Part shown: positions 7,893-16,861 of the stretch, piece by piece
Numbering within the stretch: the stretch's first letter is position 1
How the letters are laid out: the number at the start of each line of letters is the position of its first letter
Notes under the pieces: model-generated
The model's input: the letters and a program-made list of their open reading frames with translations, nothing else
Database searches by the model: none
What the model was told of the DNA's origin: nothing
Translations under genes and position numbers: made by a program
Origin: Selenomonadaceae bacterium
Lineage (GTDB): Bacteria > Bacillota > Negativicutes > Selenomonadales > Selenomonadaceae
NCBI GenBank assembly: GCA_017549815.1
Contig: JAFYNH010000007.1
Location: 118,285-182,284, forward strand
Length of the DNA stretch: 64,000 nt
Reading direction: 5' to 3'

Positions 7893-9014
7893 ATGACTAA
7901 TTTGAAAAATAAAGTTCATAAAAAGCCAACGGCGAAAGCTCCTGCCGCCGCGCCCGTGAACATTCCGCGCTTACCTGCCGTGTCGGTTATCCTGCCAATG
8001 TACAATGCGCAACGGTACATAGAAACTTGCGTGCGGAGCGTCTTGAAACAGACGTTCGGCGACTTCGAGTTGATTTGCATTGACGATTGCTCAACCGACG
8101 AGACGTTGAAGATTGTCGCGGCATTAGCTCAACAGGACAAGCGCATTAGAATTGTAAGGCTTGCGAAAAATTCTGGCGGGGCGAGCGAGCCGAGAAATAT
8201 GGGAATAAGATTAAGTCGCGGGAAATATATCGCCTTCCTCGACGCCGACGATATGTATACGCCGACTGCGCTTGCGGAGCTTGTCGTAGCAGCTGAGAAT
8301 TGGCGAGCCGACGTTGTTCATACCGAGCAAGTTTTATTCCCCGAAAATCAGACAATCGACGTTACGCCCGAAACAAAATTTACGACGTTTAGCAAGGAGA
8401 AGGGCGGCTTTTGCAAGGAGGCTTTTCTTGAGACTGATAATCTTGCCGAGCGCGTTCAAATGTTTTACAAGGGGCGATTTTTCGGCTGGGTTCACAACAA
8501 ACTTTATCGTCGCGATTTTCTTATGGAAAGAAATATTCGTTTCGACAAGCTGTTGACTTCGGAGGACATCATTTTTTATTTTCAAGTTCTTTGTACTGCG
8601 CCGCGTATTGTCCGTGTTCCGAATGTCTTTTACATTTACCGCCACAATCCGAACTCGATAACGCGCAAAATGGTTTCGATTGAAGAATCGTTGCATGCGC
8701 TGACGCATTTGATGATTGAAGGCTCGAAAATTCTTGATGACTTTATGAACGGCTTTGAATTCTTTGTAAAGAATCCGAACTATCGCCAGTTACCGATTGA
8801 CTACATAATTCAACAGCATTTGATTTGGACGCAGAGATTTTATGAAAAGTACACGCCCGCGCAGTTAGACGCCGTCGTTCGTAAAGAGCTGAAAAAATAT
8901 TGCGGGGACTTCACGCCGTTTTTCGCCTATATTTACGGCGCAATTCATAGCTATCGTAAACGTCTTGTTGATTTTGATAAAGAGCTTAAAGAATTGCGGG
9001 CTAAGATTCAATAA
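7893..9014 (+). CDS. GT2-family glycosyltransferase
   Basis: 373 residues. The N-terminal GT-A domain (about 25-240) has VSVILPMYNAQRYI, the nucleotide-sugar-binding IDDCSTDET, and the DXD-type FLDADDMY. This is the typical arrangement of family 2 transferases that build cell-surface polysaccharides on the cytoplasmic side of the membrane. A LTSEDIIF stretch resembles the catalytic ED motif. The tail (about 270-373) is less conserved and ends in a short charged helix. The ATG at 7893 has GAGGA seven bases upstream; a TTG at 7887 is too close. It heads three tandem family 2 genes. Confidence 0.88.
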   Translation: MTNLKNKVHKKPTAKAPAAAPVNIPRLPAVSVILPMYNAQRYIETCVRSVLKQTFGDFELICIDDCSTDETLKIVAALAQQDKRIRIVRLAKNSGGASEPRNMGIRLSRGKYIAFLDADDMYTPTALAELVVAAENWRADVVHTEQVLFPENQTIDVTPETKFTTFSKEKGGFCKEAFLETDNLAERVQMFYKGRFFGWVHNKLYRRDFLMERNIRFDKLLTSEDIIFYFQVLCTAPRIVRVPNVFYIYRHNPNSITRKMVSIEESLHALTHLMIEGSKILDDFMNGFEFFVKNPNYRQLPIDYIIQQHLIWTQRFYEKYTPAQLDAVVRKELKKYCGDFTPFFAYIYGAIHSYRKRLVDFDKELKELRAKIQ

Positions 9015-9032
9015 AATTTTGGAGTGATTGCA

Positions 9033-10184
9033 TTGATTAAAAAAGCAAAAAGATTTCCGCTCGTGTCGGTAATTATTCCAATGTTCAATTCGGCAAAATT
9101 TATTCCGCAGACGTTGGAGAGCTTACTTTATCAAACGATGAAAGACTTTGAAGTTATAGTGGTCGACGATTGCTCGACGGACAACAGCGTCGAAGTCGTG
9201 GAAAGTTTCTTGGATAAATTCGGCGGACGACTACACATTATCAAGCTAAAAAAAAATACTGGGATGCCCGGTTTGCCTCGCAACGCAGGAATTCGTTTTG
9301 CTTGTGGAAAATATATTTTTTTTCTCGATTCAGACGATCTTTATACTAAAACCGCGCTTGAGGAATTATCTGGGCTTGCCGAAGAATATCAAGCTGATGT
9401 TGTTCGCACAAATAGTTGGTTTGTTTTGTGGAATGGAAAGAAAAAGTATGAAGATGATCCTTCATTTTACGATATGTCTGAACTATTGAATCCTTCTAAT
9501 TTTACTACAAGAAATGAGTTGGAACCAAGTTTTTGGAGCGAGCCAAAACTTGAACCCAAAGATACAATAGAGCGAATAAATATTTTCTTGAATTGGGATA
9601 CTTTATGGACAAGTTGGCTTTCGTTTTGTCGGCGAGATTTTTTAATTAATAACCAAATTTTTTTCCCGAAAATGAGAAAATCAGAGGACGCTCCTTTTGT
9701 TCTTTCGTGTAGTCTTTTTGCAGAAAGATATTTGCGTGTACCAAATGCCGTATACATTTCTCGTCCACGCGCAGGCTCAGTTAGTCGCGAAGATGATCGT
9801 AATTTTGATATTGAAAAGTACTTTCATGAAAATGTACTTCCTCTTAAACAAGGGTTAAATGAATTAGAAAAAGTAATGAACATGCTTTCTTTCTTTAAAA
9901 TATATCCAAATTATTATTATGCTGTTTTAGATTTTTTCTGCAAGAAGATGTTTTCATGGCTCATACCTATGCAGTCAATTTATGAGAAAGAACCTACTTT
10001 CGAGTTGAACAGATTCGTTCAAAAGGAATTCCATGCTGACGACGCTTTGCTTGCCTCTCATTTATTTGATACTGTGAACCTTCAAATATTGCGAATCAAA
10101 GAATTAGAGAATAGGAATAAAACACTCGAAGAGACTGTAAAAAAGCTAAAGAATGAAATCCTTGGTATCCTTGATACAAAATAA
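9033..10184 (+). CDS. GT2-family glycosyltransferase, second in tandem
   Basis: About 383 residues with the same GT-A plan: VSVIIPMFNSAKFI, VVDDCSTDNS, FLDSDDLY and RKSEDAPF. The C-terminus is a coiled-coil-like tail (ELENRNKTLEETVKKLKNE). I place the start at the TTG at 9033, eight bases after GGAG; the upstream GTG at 9024 overlaps that site. The first 130 residues are almost identical to the next gene, but the remainder diverges and is much richer in A+T than the window average. It likely adds sugars to a surface glycan; specificity cannot be read from sequence. Confidence 0.85.
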   Translation: MIKKAKRFPLVSVIIPMFNSAKFIPQTLESLLYQTMKDFEVIVVDDCSTDNSVEVVESFLDKFGGRLHIIKLKKNTGMPGLPRNAGIRFACGKYIFFLDSDDLYTKTALEELSGLAEEYQADVVRTNSWFVLWNGKKKYEDDPSFYDMSELLNPSNFTTRNELEPSFWSEPKLEPKDTIERINIFLNWDTLWTSWLSFCRRDFLINNQIFFPKMRKSEDAPFVLSCSLFAERYLRVPNAVYISRPRAGSVSREDDRNFDIEKYFHENVLPLKQGLNELEKVMNMLSFFKIYPNYYYAVLDFFCKKMFSWLIPMQSIYEKEPTFELNRFVQKEFHADDALLASHLFDTVNLQILRIKELENRNKTLEETVKKLKNEILGILDTK

Positions 10185-10224
10185 TTCTCCGATAGACGTT
10201 CAATAGAAATTTGGAGTGATTGCA

Positions 10225-11346
10225 TTGATTAAAAAAGCAAAAAGATTTCCACTCGTGTCGGTAATTATTCCGATGTACAACTCGGCAAAATTTATTCCGC
10301 AGACGTTGGAAAGCTTGCTTTATCAGACGATGAAAGACTTTGAAGTTGTCATAGTGGACGATTGCTCCACCGATAACAGCGTCGAAGTCGTGGAAAGTTT
10401 TATGGAAAAATTCGACGGACGGCTCCACCTTATCAAACTTCCAAGAAATATTAAAAAGCCAGGTTTGGTACGCAATGTCGGTATTAAATCTGCTTGTGGA
10501 AAATATATTGCCTTCCTTGATTCTGACGATCTTTTTACTAAGACTGCACTTGAAGAGTTATCGGGACTTGCAGAAGAATATCAAGCGGATGTTGTTAGGC
10601 TACAAAAGAACTTTAATTTATGGGAAGGTAAAATGCGCTCTATTGATGATCCCATTATGACAAACTTTGCCGAATTAATAAATCCAAAGAATTTTACTTT
10701 GATTCCTAGAATGGATAAACTCGTGGATAAACCAACTTTAGAACCAGAAGATATTACTGAACGTGTGCGCGAATGGTTTAATTCCGAGCCAACAGAATTT
10801 TGGGCAACATGCCTTTTATTTTGGCGGCGTAAGTTTCTTGTCGATAATAAGATTTTTTTCTCTGATATTTATACTTGTGAAGATGCACCGTTTACTTTTG
10901 AAGGCTTGTGTTTGGCTAATAGAGTTCTCAATGCACCTAATTGCATTTATATTATCAGACCAAGAAAAGATTCGATTTCACGAGATTGGCAAAGCATAAC
11001 TTTAAAATTTCATATACATAAAAGACTAAGCTCTATGAAAAGAGTATTTGAAGAATTCGATCGCATTATGAAACGTATTCCGTTCTTTGAAGATCATAAT
11101 GATTATCGTTATTCTATGTTTAATTGGTTTCTTAGTTACAGACTTTCCCTCTTAAAAAACACTTATAAAAGCTATTCTGCATATGAATTAAATGAGCTTG
11201 TCAAGTGTGAATTTCATTCTGATGACGCTCTATTTGGGGCTTACTTAATTAGTCAAGCTTGTCTTCAAATGTTAAAAAATGATGAATTGGATAAAAAACT
11301 TAAAAGCTTAGATAAGAAAATCCGAGATCTTCTTGAAGATGTATAA
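10225..11346 (+). CDS. GT2-family glycosyltransferase, third in tandem
   Basis: About 373 residues, a paralogue of the preceding gene. Shared motifs are VSVIIPMYNSAKFI, IVDDCSTDNS and FLDSDDLF, with CEDAPFTFE in the second half and a lysine-rich helical tail. The leader, ribosome-binding site and TTG start (10225) repeat the upstream gene nearly base for base, showing a tandem duplication. From about residue 130 the two differ strongly, so acceptor specificity probably differs. The 3' half is A+T-rich compared with neighbours, which may indicate transfer. No terminator is obvious before the convergent gene at 11382. Confidence 0.85.
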   Translation: MIKKAKRFPLVSVIIPMYNSAKFIPQTLESLLYQTMKDFEVVIVDDCSTDNSVEVVESFMEKFDGRLHLIKLPRNIKKPGLVRNVGIKSACGKYIAFLDSDDLFTKTALEELSGLAEEYQADVVRLQKNFNLWEGKMRSIDDPIMTNFAELINPKNFTLIPRMDKLVDKPTLEPEDITERVREWFNSEPTEFWATCLLFWRRKFLVDNKIFFSDIYTCEDAPFTFEGLCLANRVLNAPNCIYIIRPRKDSISRDWQSITLKFHIHKRLSSMKRVFEEFDRIMKRIPFFEDHNDYRYSMFNWFLSYRLSLLKNTYKSYSAYELNELVKCEFHSDDALFGAYLISQACLQMLKNDELDKKLKSLDKKIRDLLEDV

Positions 11347-11381
11347 AATTCTTTGTAACTGAAAAGTTCTCTGCGGATTTT

Positions 11382-12407
11382 TTAGATTTTGACAAAGCCC
11401 GCGCTGACTTCCAAAAGTTTTATACCGAAGAATTCAAGTACCTTAGCGAAGTCGGCGGCTGTTCCGTCGAAGTCAACATCAAGCTCAAGGCTAGTATTCA
11501 GCTTGCGGGCAAAAGCGTCATTCACGCCCGAAATATTCTTAATGCGTTCGCTGACTGCGGTTAATGTGCCGCCCAGTTGCTCGAACGTATTTTTTGTTAT
11601 CAGCAAAGTCAAATGACGTTCGACCTGCGCTACCGACTTCAAAGCCGCAAATGAAATTTCATTGCCAGCACGCCGCCCCGCCATTTTAAGCGCGTCATTG
11701 TCGGTGATAAAAGCTCCGCCGCCCTTCGACGTGCCCGCAAAAATTATCTCGCCCGTGTTCAGCTCAATCAAGCGGCTCGAAACGTCAACTTCCTTGTTCG
11801 GCAAAATTTTTACTTCCGCGCAGACAAGGCAGTCCGTATGAAAATCATTAGCCAAAGTTTTACAAAATTCAACGTCGCCTGCCGCCGAATAAATTCTTTG
11901 ACGAACCGCAAGATTAATCTGCGCAAGGTCAACCGTCCGAGTAAAGCCTTGACGTTTCAGCGCGGAAATAATTTCGTTCTCAATCTCCGTATAACGCCGC
12001 CCGCTCGAATCGAAAGCAATAACCGCCACGCGAGGATTATCCGCGTTCATGTCGACTAAGGATTTTTTTTCAAGCTCGGTCATCTGCGCGGAAATTTTTT
12101 TATCGTCAAGCTCGGCGTTTATCTCGACAATGAAAATCCCGTTCTCAATGCGGCTCGAAATAATTTTGTAACTTGAAATCAATCCCGAACTGTCGACGGA
12201 AATTTTATCGTCAAGGAGCGTGTGATTTTCCGTGCGCGTTTTGGAGTTAATCGCCGCGCCGAATTTCTGTTCAATCGCCGCTCGCATGGCGTTATGAATT
12301 GCACTGCGTTCGGTGTTGCCGCGTCCGAAGGCGTGAATATTTTCAGCCGAACACGTTCCAAAGTTTAAAATTGCCAATAAACTCAACGTTGCCCAAAATT
12401 TTTTCAT
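11382..12407 (-). CDS. Exported FlgT/CsgG-like protein
   Basis: About 341 residues. It begins with a signal peptide (MKKFWATLSLLAILNFGTCSA). Residues about 22-100 resemble the N-terminal FlgT/LPP20-type domain (FGRGNTERSAIHNAMRAAIE). Residues about 115-250 resemble a CsgG/FlgT-middle fold, with VAVIAFDSSGRRYTEIE and ISALKRQGFTRTVDL. The C-terminal third has no clear match. Such proteins form periplasmic or outer-membrane assembly parts in diderm bacteria, which would fit a Negativicute. The ATG at 12407 is seven bases after AAAGGAG. It follows the PASTA penicillin-binding protein gene on the same strand, separated by a dispersed repeat. Flagellar function is not implied. Confidence 0.5.
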   Translation of the reverse strand: MKKFWATLSLLAILNFGTCSAENIHAFGRGNTERSAIHNAMRAAIEQKFGAAINSKTRTENHTLLDDKISVDSSGLISSYKIISSRIENGIFIVEINAELDDKKISAQMTELEKKSLVDMNADNPRVAVIAFDSSGRRYTEIENEIISALKRQGFTRTVDLAQINLAVRQRIYSAAGDVEFCKTLANDFHTDCLVCAEVKILPNKEVDVSSRLIELNTGEIIFAGTSKGGGAFITDNDALKMAGRRAGNEISFAALKSVAQVERHLTLLITKNTFEQLGGTLTAVSERIKNISGVNDAFARKLNTSLELDVDFDGTAADFAKVLEFFGIKLLEVSAGFVKI

Positions 12408-12420
12408 AAGCAGACTCCTT

Positions 12421-12500
12421 TGTAGGGACAAGGGACAAGGGACTAGGGGTTAGGGACTAATTACTACTAGTTCCTAATTCCTAAATCCTAGCCCCTAGTC
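12421..12500. repeat. Dispersed intergenic palindrome, copy 4
   Basis: A GGGACAAGG/GGGACTAGG/GGTTAGGGACTAA half is followed by TAGTTCCTAATTCCTAAATCCTAGCCCCTAG-type words, again able to fold. It fills the gap between the penicillin-binding protein stop and the FlgT-like gene. A short copy of the same family (copy 3) is the loop of the terminator at 4132. Confidence 0.75.
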
Positions 12501-14538
12501 ATGGACTAAATTGAACTTTAACCGTAGTGCCTTTGTCAACAATCTCGCCCGCGCCAATACTCTGACTTACCGCAAAGCCCGACCCAACTGCCTCAAATGA
12601 AATGCCTGCATCATTTGCAAGCCGCGCAGATTCACGTATGCTCTTGCCATAAAAATTCGGTACACGAGCCGCTTCAGGCGCAAGTTCTTCATTAGGCGGC
12701 GCAGTTTCGGACTCGGTAACTTCTTTTGGAATTTGTTGCTGTGGCAAAGATTGAATCGCGGCGTCGCCTTCACCAATTTCCGCGCTCAAATCATCAGAAT
12801 CAACTCCGAGTGGCGCGTCACTAGGCTCTATCCTTAAATAACGAAATACTTGCGAAAAAATTCTACTCGCAACCGGCGCGGCAATCTGTCCACCGTAAAA
12901 AGCTCCGTATGGCTCATCAATCATAACCAGCAACGCAATCTGCGGACTTTCAACCGGCGCAAAGCCACAAAACGAAGCGATATATTTACCTTCAAGATAG
13001 CCCCAACCGTCTTCGCTGACTTTCTGCGCGGTACCAGTTTTGCCCGCTATCCTGTAGCCGCGAACAGACGCCTTGCCGCCGCCGCCCGACGAAACAACCT
13101 GTTCAAGCAAGCCGACTAATGTTTTATCGCTCGCTGAATCAATCGTCCGCCGAACTTCTTCAACATGAGTTTCAGAATAAGTCGTGCCGTTCGCGTTCTT
13201 TATGCTCTTCAAAATGTGCGGCTTGAGTAAAATTCCGTCATTGGCAATCGCGCAAAACGCCGTTATCAGTTGGAGCGGCGTAACCGCGATACTCTGCCCA
13301 ATAGCCATTGTCGCTATATCAGAATCAACCATTTCATCAGGCGAATATAAAATGCCAATCTCTTCGCCCGGTAATTCAATCCCCGTCGGCTCGCCAAATC
13401 CGAAAAGTCGCGCATAACTGATTAGCTTTTCCGCGCCCAAATCTAAGCCCACCATCGCAAAGCCCGTATTCAACGACTGCTTGACGACATCAGCAAAAGT
13501 TACCGTACCAAAACTTGAGCCGTTCCAGTTCTGAATTTTTTTGCCCGAAACCATGACATAGCCCGGGTCTACAAAAATTTGACTCGGCGAAACAATTCCT
13601 TCCTGCAAAGCCGCGCCCGCTACAACTGCTTTGAACGTCGAACCCGGCTCGTAAATGTAGGAGACTGCGCGATTTTTCCAAACCTCTTGGTCGTAATCCC
13701 AAAATCTGTTCGGGTTATACGAAGGACGATTAGCCATTGCCAAAATTTCGCCCGTGCGCGGATCCATTGCAATACAAGTTATCGCAAGCGGACTGTTCTC
13801 CGCCATTGCTCTATCCAATTCCTGTTCGACGATAAATTGAATCGCGCTGTCAATCGTCAACTGAATCGTCTTGCAACGGTCGCCTTGATAGCCATGCGGC
13901 GCAAAAATTGATTCAAGAATCGGTCGTTCGCGAGTGTCGGCGTAAATAAATGACTCTGTAACTTCGCCCTTGATATATTTGTCCAAAGCTTGCTCTATGC
14001 CGTCAAGCCCCTTGTCGTCGGTGCCCACAAAGCCTAAAACGTTCGCCGCAAGTACGTCGTTCGGATAATATCTTTTAGCCTCGTCGCGAAAGCCTAAGCA
14101 AACCGCGTAGCCTTTTTCACGAATCAAAGCGCGAATCGCCTCATATTCCGATTGCTCAAGACGACGTTTAACCCACGAAAAGCCGCCGCCAACTGCTATA
14201 TCCTCTAAAATTTCTTTTTCGGACTTGTCGACAAGCGGAGCTAAATCCCGCGCCAACTGTTCAGCGTTCTCGACGTGATTCGGGTCGACGAATAAAGATT
14301 TAGTCATCGTGCTGACGGCAAGCTCGCGCCCGTTTCTATCGACTATCGCGCCACGCGGAGATTGAACCGAATAATCATGCCCGACTTGATAGCGCATACG
14401 TTCTGAAAGTTCGCTACCCTGCACGAGTTGCAACCAGCCATAACGGATAACGACAATTCCCATTAACGCCAGCAAAACCATTACAAGTTTGGTAGTTCGC
14501 GTTTGAAGAAATGCCCTGTCTTTTTTTTCATTTATCAT
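12499..14538 (-). CDS. Class B penicillin-binding protein with PASTA domain (SpoVD/FtsI type)
   Basis: 679 residues. A short cytoplasmic tail and one membrane helix (about 18-38, LVMVLLALMGIVVIRYGW) precede the dimerisation domain (PRGAIVDRNGRELAVST). The transpeptidase domain has the active-site EPGSTFK serine, the SLN motif in VKQSLNTGF, and KTGTAQ. A C-terminal PASTA domain (about residues 615-679, starting VPNFYGKSIRESA) follows an acidic, proline- and glutamine-rich linker. It cross-links peptidoglycan at division or during morphogenesis. The start lies two bases past the telA stop with only a weak Shine-Dalgarno, suggesting translational coupling. FtsI and SpoVD cannot be separated here. 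Confidence 0.9.
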   Translation of the reverse strand: MINEKKDRAFLQTRTTKLVMVLLALMGIVVIRYGWLQLVQGSELSERMRYQVGHDYSVQSPRGAIVDRNGRELAVSTMTKSLFVDPNHVENAEQLARDLAPLVDKSEKEILEDIAVGGGFSWVKRRLEQSEYEAIRALIREKGYAVCLGFRDEAKRYYPNDVLAANVLGFVGTDDKGLDGIEQALDKYIKGEVTESFIYADTRERPILESIFAPHGYQGDRCKTIQLTIDSAIQFIVEQELDRAMAENSPLAITCIAMDPRTGEILAMANRPSYNPNRFWDYDQEVWKNRAVSYIYEPGSTFKAVVAGAALQEGIVSPSQIFVDPGYVMVSGKKIQNWNGSSFGTVTFADVVKQSLNTGFAMVGLDLGAEKLISYARLFGFGEPTGIELPGEEIGILYSPDEMVDSDIATMAIGQSIAVTPLQLITAFCAIANDGILLKPHILKSIKNANGTTYSETHVEEVRRTIDSASDKTLVGLLEQVVSSGGGGKASVRGYRIAGKTGTAQKVSEDGWGYLEGKYIASFCGFAPVESPQIALLVMIDEPYGAFYGGQIAAPVASRIFSQVFRYLRIEPSDAPLGVDSDDLSAEIGEGDAAIQSLPQQQIPKEVTESETAPPNEELAPEAARVPNFYGKSIRESARLANDAGISFEAVGSGFAVSQSIGAGEIVDKGTTVKVQFSP

Positions 14539-14540
14539 TT

Positions 14541-15695
14541 TTAAGCTCGCGTCGCGTTTTTAAGGAGCGCGTCTTTTAATCGCCCTTCAATCGCGACGAG
14601 TTCCTTTTCTGCCGCCTGACGTTTTTGACGCCCTTCGCTTTGAATGCGGAGCGTTTCCTCAATCGTCGAGATTAAATCTTCGTTGACCTTCTTAACGGTT
14701 TCAATGTCGACAATGCCGCGTTCGTTCGCCTTTGCGGTGTCGATTGAATTTTGCTTAAGCATTTCGGCATTGCGTTTCAAAAGGTCATTAGTGGCATCGG
14801 TGACGGCGCGTTGAAGTTCGATAGTTTCCTTTTGATGATGTAAGCCCAGCGCGATAACCATTTGATTTTTCCAAAGCGGGATTGTGTGATAAATCGCCGA
14901 TTGAACGCGGTCGATTAAAACTCGGTCGTTATTCTGAATTAGACGAATTTGCGGCGCGGTTTGAATCGCTAAAGTTTTGCTAAGTTTGAGGTCGTGGATT
15001 TTTTTCTCGAAGCGGTCAACGCTCTGTTCAAAATCGCTGACGACTTGGACAGCCATAGGGTCGCCCGACTCGGACGCTTGAGCGCGAAGTTTCGGCAAGG
15101 TAATTGTGCGCATTTCGTCAAGTTTTTCCTCGCCTGCGCGGATATAAAGTTGCAAGTCCTTAAAGTATTCAAGATTTTTTTGATAAAGCGTATCGAACAT
15201 AACGACATCTTCCATCATCTTGACTTTGGAATTTTCAAGCCCCGATTGAATTTTCTCAACCTGCGTGGAAAGTTTTTCGTAGCCCTGCATAATGTCTTCA
15301 GCCTTGTTGACGAGCGAGCCGATAATCGGAAGACTGCTAAGGAAGCCGCCCTTTTTCTTAGTCACGTCGAAGCCTTTGACTTTGCCGACAAGGTCGTTAA
15401 GCAATACGCCGACTTCGCCCGAATCTTTACTGCGGACTTTTGCGAGAATGCTGTCGGAGAACTGCGCGATTTCCTTCTGCGCGGGCGCACCGAAACTAAG
15501 CGGCATACTCGAATCCATAAAGTTAATTCCGTCCTTAATCGATTGAACTTTAGCGAGTTCGGCGGGTGTGAGCGTCTCGACTTGCTGAGTAACTTTTTCG
15601 ATTTCTTTAGCGGGTTCGACAGGTGTTATTTCCTGACTTTGCGACGCGCTTGATTTTTTTTGAGCTAACAAGTCATTAAGGTTTATATCTGCCAT
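14541..15695 (-). CDS. TelA-family toxic anion resistance protein
   Basis: 384 residues, mostly helical. It matches the TelA/YaaN family named for tellurite resistance; members are also linked to cell-envelope stress. Characteristic parts are an unstructured glutamine- and proline-rich N-terminus (about 1-45), a GGFLSSLPIIGSLVNKAEDIM segment, repeated coiled-coil stretches, and a conserved NDRVLIDRVQSAIYHTIPLW region. The ATG has AGGAGG upstream. Upstream is an XpaC-type gene, the same pairing as xpaC-yaaN in Bacillus, and downstream is a penicillin-binding protein, so an envelope role is plausible. Confidence 0.88.
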   Translation of the reverse strand: MADINLNDLLAQKKSSASQSQEITPVEPAKEIEKVTQQVETLTPAELAKVQSIKDGINFMDSSMPLSFGAPAQKEIAQFSDSILAKVRSKDSGEVGVLLNDLVGKVKGFDVTKKKGGFLSSLPIIGSLVNKAEDIMQGYEKLSTQVEKIQSGLENSKVKMMEDVVMFDTLYQKNLEYFKDLQLYIRAGEEKLDEMRTITLPKLRAQASESGDPMAVQVVSDFEQSVDRFEKKIHDLKLSKTLAIQTAPQIRLIQNNDRVLIDRVQSAIYHTIPLWKNQMVIALGLHHQKETIELQRAVTDATNDLLKRNAEMLKQNSIDTAKANERGIVDIETVKKVNEDLISTIEETLRIQSEGRQKRQAAEKELVAIEGRLKDALLKNATRA

Positions 15696-15705
15696 TTCAA
15701 TTCCT

Positions 15706-15778
15706 CCTTAGGAACTAGGAGCGAGTTTTTAAGAACTAGTTCCTACTAGTCCCTAGTTCCTCGTCCCTTGTCCCTATT
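15706..15778. repeat. Dispersed intergenic palindrome, copy 5
   Basis: TAGGAACTAGGAGC and TAAGAACTAG on the left face CTAGTCCCTAGTTCCTCGTCCC on the right. It spans the XpaC-TM2 stop codon, so the protein's last residues (RDKGRGTRD) are translated repeat. Confidence 0.75.
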
Positions 15779-16717
15779 AATATATTGTTCATAAAAATCT
15801 TCGACGGGCATAAACAAATAACGAATGCCTTCAAGGATACTAATCCACATGGGCAAAGTTGTCCACGACAGCAGGAAGTATAAAATGCCTTGAATTGTTC
15901 TGCCTTGATAAAATTTGTGCGCTCCGAACGAGCCTAAGAAAATTGCCAACGCCGATTGAATCAATTTAGTTTGGACAATCTGCGGACGATCTTCTTCTGG
16001 GAACGGAGCCAAATCGGTTGAGTCATCATAATGCGGACGCTTTCGCTTTTGCATACCTTGCGGGAAAAATTTTCGTTTCGGCTCAAGTTCCATTGGCTGG
16101 TCGAGCAAATCAGTATCGATTCGGACGTTGCCATATTCGTCAACCTGTCCAACGTCGATTGTCTTGCGCTTAATGCCTTCCGCGTCAAGCTGTTGCTCCA
16201 TAACTTTAAGCTCCGCGTCAACCGAAATAATATGGTCGTTAAGCACGTGTTCAAATTGGTCTTGATAAGCGTCATCAAGCGCGGCAAGCGTCTGTTTCAT
16301 GCGAGCCTTAAGCTCTTCAACGCGCCCCGTCGATAAATGCGTTTCTTCAAGTTCCTGATACTGCTTGACGATTTTAACTGCGCGGTCTTGATAATAATCA
16401 ATGAACTTGTACGCTAACGCAATTCGTTCGGGATTTTTTTCAAGGTGATTCAAAAGATTTCGCGCCGTCCGTTGCAAACGTTTCAGCTGTGCAGAAAGTT
16501 CGCGGTCGTTTAAATTTTCTCGCGCAGTCTCCAAGAAATTATAATCAGTCGTCGCCTTGTCAAAGTTTTCCTGAAGAAATTGCGCCCGTTCCGCCTCCAA
16601 TTCTTTTAAATCTAGTCGCGGCACTCGATTTTTTTTCCAATCCCAAAATGCTTTGCCGCCGAAGATTACTCCCGTCGTCATTAAAATAACTATCAAATAA
16701 TTTAGTAATTCATCCAA
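15746..16717 (-). CDS. XpaC-type protein fused to a TM2 domain
   Basis: About 324 residues. An N-terminal membrane segment (LLNYLIVILMTTGVIFGG) is followed by a long helical region (about 40-195). That region resembles XpaC (5-bromo-4-chloroindolyl phosphate hydrolysis protein), including YKFIDYYQDRAVKIVKQYQE. The C-terminal 70 residues are a TM2 domain: LGSFGAHKFYQGRTIQGI with two hydrophobic segments. I put the start at the TTG at 16717, six bases after GGAGGTG. An ATG at 16768 cannot be used because the likely -10 box covers it. XpaC and TelA usually pair; the TM2 fusion is an extra. The last nine residues derive from a dispersed repeat. Confidence 0.75.
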   Translation of the reverse strand: MDELLNYLIVILMTTGVIFGGKAFWDWKKNRVPRLDLKELEAERAQFLQENFDKATTDYNFLETARENLNDRELSAQLKRLQRTARNLLNHLEKNPERIALAYKFIDYYQDRAVKIVKQYQELEETHLSTGRVEELKARMKQTLAALDDAYQDQFEHVLNDHIISVDAELKVMEQQLDAEGIKRKTIDVGQVDEYGNVRIDTDLLDQPMELEPKRKFFPQGMQKRKRPHYDDSTDLAPFPEEDRPQIVQTKLIQSALAIFLGSFGAHKFYQGRTIQGILYFLLSWTTLPMWISILEGIRYLFMPVEDFYEQYINRDKGRGTRD

Positions 16718-16759
16718 AGCCCGCACCTCCCGACTGTATAAAAATTTTTTCCGCGCAGA

Positions 16760-16788
16760 TTGTACCATAAATTTTTCAGCCTTGCACT
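16760..16788 (-). promoter_or_regulatory. Promoter of the xpaC-telA-pbp operon
   Basis: On the minus strand, GTGCAA (16788-16783) and TACAAT (16765-16760) are 17 bases apart. The -35 match is modest and the -10 good. Its position rules out the upstream ATG as start of the XpaC gene. Confidence 0.55.
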
Positions 16789-16810
16789 TCCTATTATTAA
16801 AATTTGCATA

Positions 16811-16838
16811 AAAAAAATCCCCGCACTCCGCAGGGAAA
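16811..16838 (-). terminator. Terminator after plsY
   Basis: On the minus strand, CCCTGC and GCGGGG form a six-pair stem with a five-base loop (GGAGT), followed by ATTTTTTTT. Confidence 0.8.
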
Positions 16839-16861
16839 TTTTTCTATCGTTAAATCGTTTA

